NCBI GenBank assembly: GCA_028274925.1
Contig: JAQCNR010000055.1
Coordinates: 1 to 7,648 of the forward strand
Reading direction: 5' to 3'
Origin: Halovenus sp.
GTDB lineage: Archaea; Halobacteriota; Halobacteria; Halobacteriales; Haloarculaceae
DNA: 7,648 bases
How positions within the stretch are numbered: the stretch's first letter is position 1; each line of letters opens with the position of its first letter. Below the pieces are notes generated by a model. It saw only the letters and a program-made list of their open reading frames with translations. It ran no database searches and had not been told where the DNA came from. Shown here piece by piece: positions 5,321 through 7,648 of the stretch. The translations under genes and the position numbers were made by a program.

Positions 5321-6009
5321 TGCGAGCAGTTGCAATCAATATCGGCGCAAACACGAACGAACCCGGATTTCGCGGGCCAGTCTTTCCTGACGGAACCTTC
5401 GAGTATATCCCGATTCCTGAATCCGAACCAACGACAGAACGAGTGCCGACCTACGGCGACCTTGCCCCAGCACTCGACACGCCAATTCCTGACTCACTGC
5501 GGGAGACGCCGGTCCATCTCGACCCCGAATTTCCCGAGTACCCCTACTGTGAACAGTACACCTACGGCGACGAACACGGCGTCAAAGCCGGTCCACTCTC
5601 GGAGCTGTCGGCTGGCGATATGCTGCTGTTCTACGCAACGCTGACCGTCGACGGCGAGGCGGAGTGGCTCCCGCCGGAGTGGGGCGCGTTCATGATCGGC
5701 CACTTTGTGCTGGCGGCAGACCCAGTGACCCCCGAAGCGGGTGTGGTGCCCGAGTCCGAGCGAGCGTACTTCGAGAACAACGCCCACACGAAACGTGACC
5801 CGCCCGACGCGCGGGTACTGGTTCGTGGCAACCCCGAGCAGTCACGGCTGTACGAGGCGGCGGTAGCGCTGAGCAGCCCTGCGGGTGGGACGGAAGCAAA
5901 CGACATCGTCACGGAGGTATCAGCAGATTCTGGCCGTGGGCCGTGGTGGCGACGACCACTTAGATTCGACGACCACGCAACTGCGCGGCTTCGGGAGCGA
6001 CTGCCCTGA
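5320..6009 (+). CDS. Nmad3-like putative nucleotide-modification-associated protein
   Basis: This 229-residue soluble protein has the features I associate with the Nmad3 family: an N-terminal MRAVAINIGANTN strand, an FxGPVFPDGTFEYIPIPE segment (residues 17-34), VPTYGDL (42-48), a mid-region LSAGDMLLFYATL (96-108), and WGAFMIGHFVL (121-131). The family was proposed from comparative genomics to act in DNA or RNA base modification; no catalytic mechanism is established and none can be read here. The C-terminal region (155-229) contains RGNPEQSRL and an arginine-rich end. It is coupled to the preceding membrane zinc-ribbon gene by a one-base overlap. No modification enzyme or restriction gene lies nearby in this window, so the role is uncertain and the family assignment is from memory of motif pattern. 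Confidence 0.65.
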   Translation: MRAVAINIGANTNEPGFRGPVFPDGTFEYIPIPESEPTTERVPTYGDLAPALDTPIPDSLRETPVHLDPEFPEYPYCEQYTYGDEHGVKAGPLSELSAGDMLLFYATLTVDGEAEWLPPEWGAFMIGHFVLAADPVTPEAGVVPESERAYFENNAHTKRDPPDARVLVRGNPEQSRLYEAAVALSSPAGGTEANDIVTEVSADSGRGPWWRRPLRFDDHATARLRERLP

Positions 6010-6035
6010 CCCAGTTGTCAATAATGAAAAACGAT

Positions 6036-6050
6036 AGGAAACATCTATAC
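6036..6050 (+). promoter_or_regulatory. BRE/TATA promoter of the KaiC-like operon
   Basis: AGGAAAC followed by ATCTATAC is a good BRE plus TATA pair. Its TATA centre is about 27 bases before the ATG at 6074, predicting a leaderless transcript for the KaiC-like gene and the genes coupled to it. Confidence 0.65.
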
Positions 6051-6073
6051 GCCGAGCCGAGTTTGGTTAGGAT

Positions 6074-6760
6074 ATGCGTATTTCGAGTGGCGTCCCTGGC
6101 TTCGACGAACTCGTCGAAGGGGGATTGTTGAGTAATCGACTCTACGTCGTGAGCGGGCCGCCGGGAAGCGGAAAAACGACGTTCTGCTCACAGTTCATCA
6201 CGCAGGGCGCAAAAGATGGGAAAAACTGCGTCTACATCACGATGCACGAGACCAAAGAGGAACTGATGCAGGACATGGCCGGGTTCGACTTCGGCTTTGA
6301 CCGGGCGATCAAATCAGACAGTATCCAGTTTCTCAACTTGGTCACCGAGTCCGGCAAACGAACAATCACGCAGTTTGGCACCGACGGCGGCCTGACGAAT
6401 CGACTGATCGCGTTTCTCGAATCGAACGACGTCGACCGGGCAGTGATCGATTCGACGATGCTGTTACAGCACTTTTTCGAGGATATGTCCGACGAGATTA
6501 CGGGCTTTCTCTCCGCGCTGAAACAGACCGACGCGACAATTCTGCTCATCTCGGAGATGACTGACCCAACGTCGTACTCCGACGAGCATTATCTGGCCCA
6601 CGGCGTCATTTTCTTCCACAATTTCCTCGATTCGGCCGGAATGACACGCGGGGTGCAGGTGATCAAAATGCGGGGAACTGCCATCGACAGCGATATCCGG
6701 GAGTTATCGTTCTCGGACCAAGGGTTGCGGGTTCATACAAGCAAGAAGGTACAACCATGA
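6074..6760 (+). CDS. KaiC/RAD55-type RecA-superfamily ATPase, single domain
   Basis: The 228-residue protein is a single KaiC-like RecA-fold ATPase. It opens with RISSGVPGFDELVEGGLLSN, the typical KaiC entry (GxxGFDxLxxGG), followed by Walker A GPPGSGKTT at 28-36. Walker B with the family's ID-S is RAVIDS at 122-127, and KMRGT at 198-202 matches the KaiC K-x-R-x-[ST] segment. At the position of KaiC's paired catalytic glutamates (FEE), this protein reads MHE (57-59), so only the second Glu remains. Haloarchaea carry many such proteins, linked to signal transduction and gene regulation; the target of this one is unknown. Its stop overlaps the next ATG by ATGA, forming an operon with a 14-codon micro-ORF and an acidic protein. 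Confidence 0.88.
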   Translation: MRISSGVPGFDELVEGGLLSNRLYVVSGPPGSGKTTFCSQFITQGAKDGKNCVYITMHETKEELMQDMAGFDFGFDRAIKSDSIQFLNLVTESGKRTITQFGTDGGLTNRLIAFLESNDVDRAVIDSTMLLQHFFEDMSDEITGFLSALKQTDATILLISEMTDPTSYSDEHYLAHGVIFFHNFLDSAGMTRGVQVIKMRGTAIDSDIRELSFSDQGLRVHTSKKVQP

Positions 6761-6801
6761 CCACCAGCGAAGACAAACAGCGCGAGCGTGACCGACGATG
6801 A
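6757..6801 (+). CDS. 14-codon micro-ORF coupled by ATGA at both ends
   Basis: The frame ATG...TGA encodes MTTSEDKQRERDRR, a strongly charged peptide. Its ATG overlaps the KaiC-like stop as ATGA, and its own stop overlaps the next gene's ATG as ATGA. Thus a ribosome can terminate and restart at both junctions without an intergenic gap. It could be a real micropeptide, or only a translational relay that controls how much of the downstream protein is made. Without it, 37 bases would separate the two larger genes. The double overlap is seen in the sequence; translation is inferred. Confidence 0.45.
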   Translation: MTTSEDKQRERDRR

Positions 6802-7193
6802 GCCGATACGAACAGCAGTACGGCACCGACTGGGAAACGCTCGACCCAGAGGAGGGTGTCGAGCGTGCCTACGCGCTCGGTGTTGCTGCGTCGCTCGGAG
6901 AGTACGACCGCGAGGAACTCGACGCGATTCGCGAGGAGATGAGTTCCGCGTACAACACCAGTATGGTCGAACTCGCCTTCCAAGAGGGGAAAAACGAAGG
7001 GAAAGAAATCGACGCCGAAGAGACAGAAACGGTGTGGAACGAACTCGTTGTCGGCGAGGTGCCGCTGGAAGGAGATGACGGGCCGACCGGTGGCCGGAAC
7101 GGCCTCCCTGAAGCAATGGAGATCACTGACGTACTCGATAAGCCAGACCGGGACAGCACCGACGCTGTCGACCTGCCGGAGTTTCTGCGGTAG
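6798..7193 (+). CDS. Acidic cytoplasmic protein of unknown function, operon partner of the KaiC-like ATPase
   Basis: I recognise no family in this 131-residue product. Residues 1-85 look alpha-helical: WETLDPEEGVERAYALGVAA, then DREELDAIREEMSSAYNTSMVELAFQEGKNEG, then a helix ending EETETVWNELV. The remainder (90-131) is disordered-looking, Gly/Asp/Pro-rich, and ends in the compact LPEFLR. There is no signal peptide, membrane segment or Cys. The ATG at 6798 overlaps the stop of the 14-codon micro-ORF and lies 37 bases after the KaiC-like stop, so all three are probably one transcript. The operon position suggests a regulatory or structural partner of the ATPase, but no motif shows this. The stop touches the convergent DUF5789-like gene's stop. 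Confidence 0.75.
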   Translation: MSRYEQQYGTDWETLDPEEGVERAYALGVAASLGEYDREELDAIREEMSSAYNTSMVELAFQEGKNEGKEIDAEETETVWNELVVGEVPLEGDDGPTGGRNGLPEAMEITDVLDKPDRDSTDAVDLPEFLR

Positions 7194-7481
7194 TTACAGC
7201 GAGAGGGGCTCGGAATCCTGCTCGCCCGGTGCTCGCGGGTCGCGGTCGCTGTAGCCTTTCCGACCGATTGCTTCCTCGCCAAGCATCCCGTAGGCGGCTT
7301 CCATCGCTTCTTCGGGACTTTCGTACTGTTCGTCGGGGAGTCGCGAGAACACGTCACCGAGGTTGTTGTTGCCGTTCGGGAGTTCGACTTTCATCTCACC
7401 GTACTCTTCGATCATTTCCTCGGTCGTCATCGGGAACGTCTGTGTCGAGAACGAATCTTCCGCGTCACTAACTAGTCTCAT
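7194..7481 (-). CDS. DUF5789-like small haloarchaeal protein
   Basis: This 95-residue minus-strand product has the pattern I associate with haloarchaeal DUF5789 proteins: an MT(T/A)xEEMIEEYGEMKVELPNG-type entry (residues 18-37), a GDVFSRLPDE turn (42-51), SPEEAMEAAYGML (55-67), and the conserved EEAIGRKGYSDRDP (69-82). The function of the family is unknown; it is soluble and acidic. The ATG at 7481 lies about 27 bases downstream of a minus-strand TATA box, giving a leaderless transcript. Its stop codon directly abuts the stop of the convergent acidic-protein gene, with no terminator space between them. The two transcripts therefore likely overlap at their 3' ends. The family name is from memory. 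Confidence 0.85.
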   Translation of the reverse strand: MRLVSDAEDSFSTQTFPMTTEEMIEEYGEMKVELPNGNNNLGDVFSRLPDEQYESPEEAMEAAYGMLGEEAIGRKGYSDRDPRAPGEQDSEPLSL

Positions 7482-7504
7482 AGATGAATGAATCCAGTCA
7501 ACAG

Positions 7505-7515
7505 CAATAAACCTT
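7505..7515 (-). promoter_or_regulatory. TATA promoter of the DUF5789-like gene (minus strand)
   Basis: On the minus strand the sequence reads AAGGTTTATTG, with the TATA core TTTATT over 7506-7511, about 27 bases before the start codon at 7481. It sits back-to-back with the plus-strand promoter at 7517-7530. Confidence 0.55.
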
Positions 7516-7516
7516 C

Positions 7517-7530
7517 ACTATTTATAATTA
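7517..7530 (+). promoter_or_regulatory. TATA promoter driving the 17-codon micro-ORF and the gene at the window end
   Basis: CACTATTTATAATT is AT-rich with its centre near 7525, about 27 bases before the ATG at 7552. The predicted transcript therefore begins at the micro-ORF start and not at the ATG at 7602. Confidence 0.55.
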
Positions 7531-7551
7531 AGTTTTCCTCTAGGACAGAGT

Positions 7552-7605
7552 ATGGGTATAACCAACATGGTCGATCATGATGGTTCGGCAGGTGCCAAAC
7601 GATGA
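7552..7605 (+). CDS. 17-codon leaderless micro-ORF overlapping the next gene
   Basis: ATG at 7552 opens a frame encoding MGITNMVDHDGSAGAKR, ending at TGA 7603-7605. Its stop overlaps the ATG at 7602 as ATGA. The best TATA box is at leaderless distance from this ATG, so the micro-ORF would be the first thing translated and the downstream gene would be read by termination-reinitiation. It could be a regulatory leader peptide, a real micropeptide, or a chance frame; an in-frame ATG at 7567 would give a shorter version. Confidence 0.4.
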   Translation: MGITNMVDHDGSAGAKR

Positions 7606-7648
7606 AACGTATCGAACGCGAGATACAGGCATGGTCGTCGCGGATTTA
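7602..7648 (+). CDS. Start of an unidentified gene, cut by the window end
   Basis: Fifteen codons (MKRIEREIQAWSSRI) remain open to the window edge. The ATG overlaps the micro-ORF stop. The upstream frame closes at a TGA at 7578 with no other ATG or GTG between, so 7602 is the natural start. The segment looks like an amphipathic, basic helix. The product cannot be identified from so little. Confidence 0.5.
   Translation, partial: MKRIEREIQAWSSRI

Noticed and set aside
6788..7078. Arg-rich 96-codon plus-strand frame inside the acidic-protein gene
   Set aside because: It is extremely Arg-rich and lacks the acidic composition of haloarchaeal proteins. The overlapping acidic frame has proper operon junctions.
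1..7648. CRISPR array, tRNA, rRNA, insertion sequence or toxin-antitoxin pair
   Set aside because: No regularly spaced DNA repeats, no cloverleaf-like segment, no transposase motif and no terminal inverted repeats were seen. The only repeats are the three coding modules in the secreted protein.

Overview
The window reads as chromosomal DNA of a halophilic archaeon (Halobacteria, perhaps Haloarcula-like). The proteins are rich in Asp and Glu, the genes are tightly packed, and several starts lie about 26-30 bases downstream of a TATA-like box with no room for a leader, as is common in haloarchaea. Several products also resemble haloarchaeal families. The genus is a guess.

Left part (1-1855): the 3' end of a three-gene liv-type ABC import operon, with the permease LivM (truncated by the window edge), ATPase LivG and ATPase LivF. 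The genes overlap by 4 bases or abut. A T-rich archaeal terminator follows at about 1871. The substrate (branched-chain amino acids, amides or urea) cannot be read from this part.

Middle (1856-5002): five separately promoted genes on the + strand. They are a 64-residue cold-shock protein, a complete metallo-beta-lactamase-fold hydrolase, a tiny single-span membrane protein, an unusually long hexapeptide-repeat acyltransferase, and a secreted acidic protein. The last carries three near-identical copies of a PEDQNxDG-containing module with a calcium-loop-like DxNxDG core. I found no known family for it.

Right part (5003-7648): a two-gene unit encodes a membrane-anchored zinc ribbon and a protein I match to the Nmad3 (nucleotide-modification-associated) family. 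A leaderless KaiC/RAD55-type ATPase follows, then a 14-codon micro-ORF and an acidic protein of unknown function, all joined by ATGA overlaps. On the - strand lies a DUF5789-like small protein whose stop codon directly touches the preceding gene's stop. A divergent promoter region then drives a second micro-ORF (17 codons), which overlaps by ATGA the first codons of a gene cut off by the window end.

Most of the window is ordinary haloarchaeal housekeeping and accessory content. I see no CRISPR array, transposase, tRNA, rRNA or defence island. The most unusual points are the two promoter- or operon-embedded micro-ORFs coupled by ATGA junctions, the triple-repeat secreted protein, the zinc ribbon/Nmad3 pair, and altered ATPase motifs in LivG and the KaiC-like protein.
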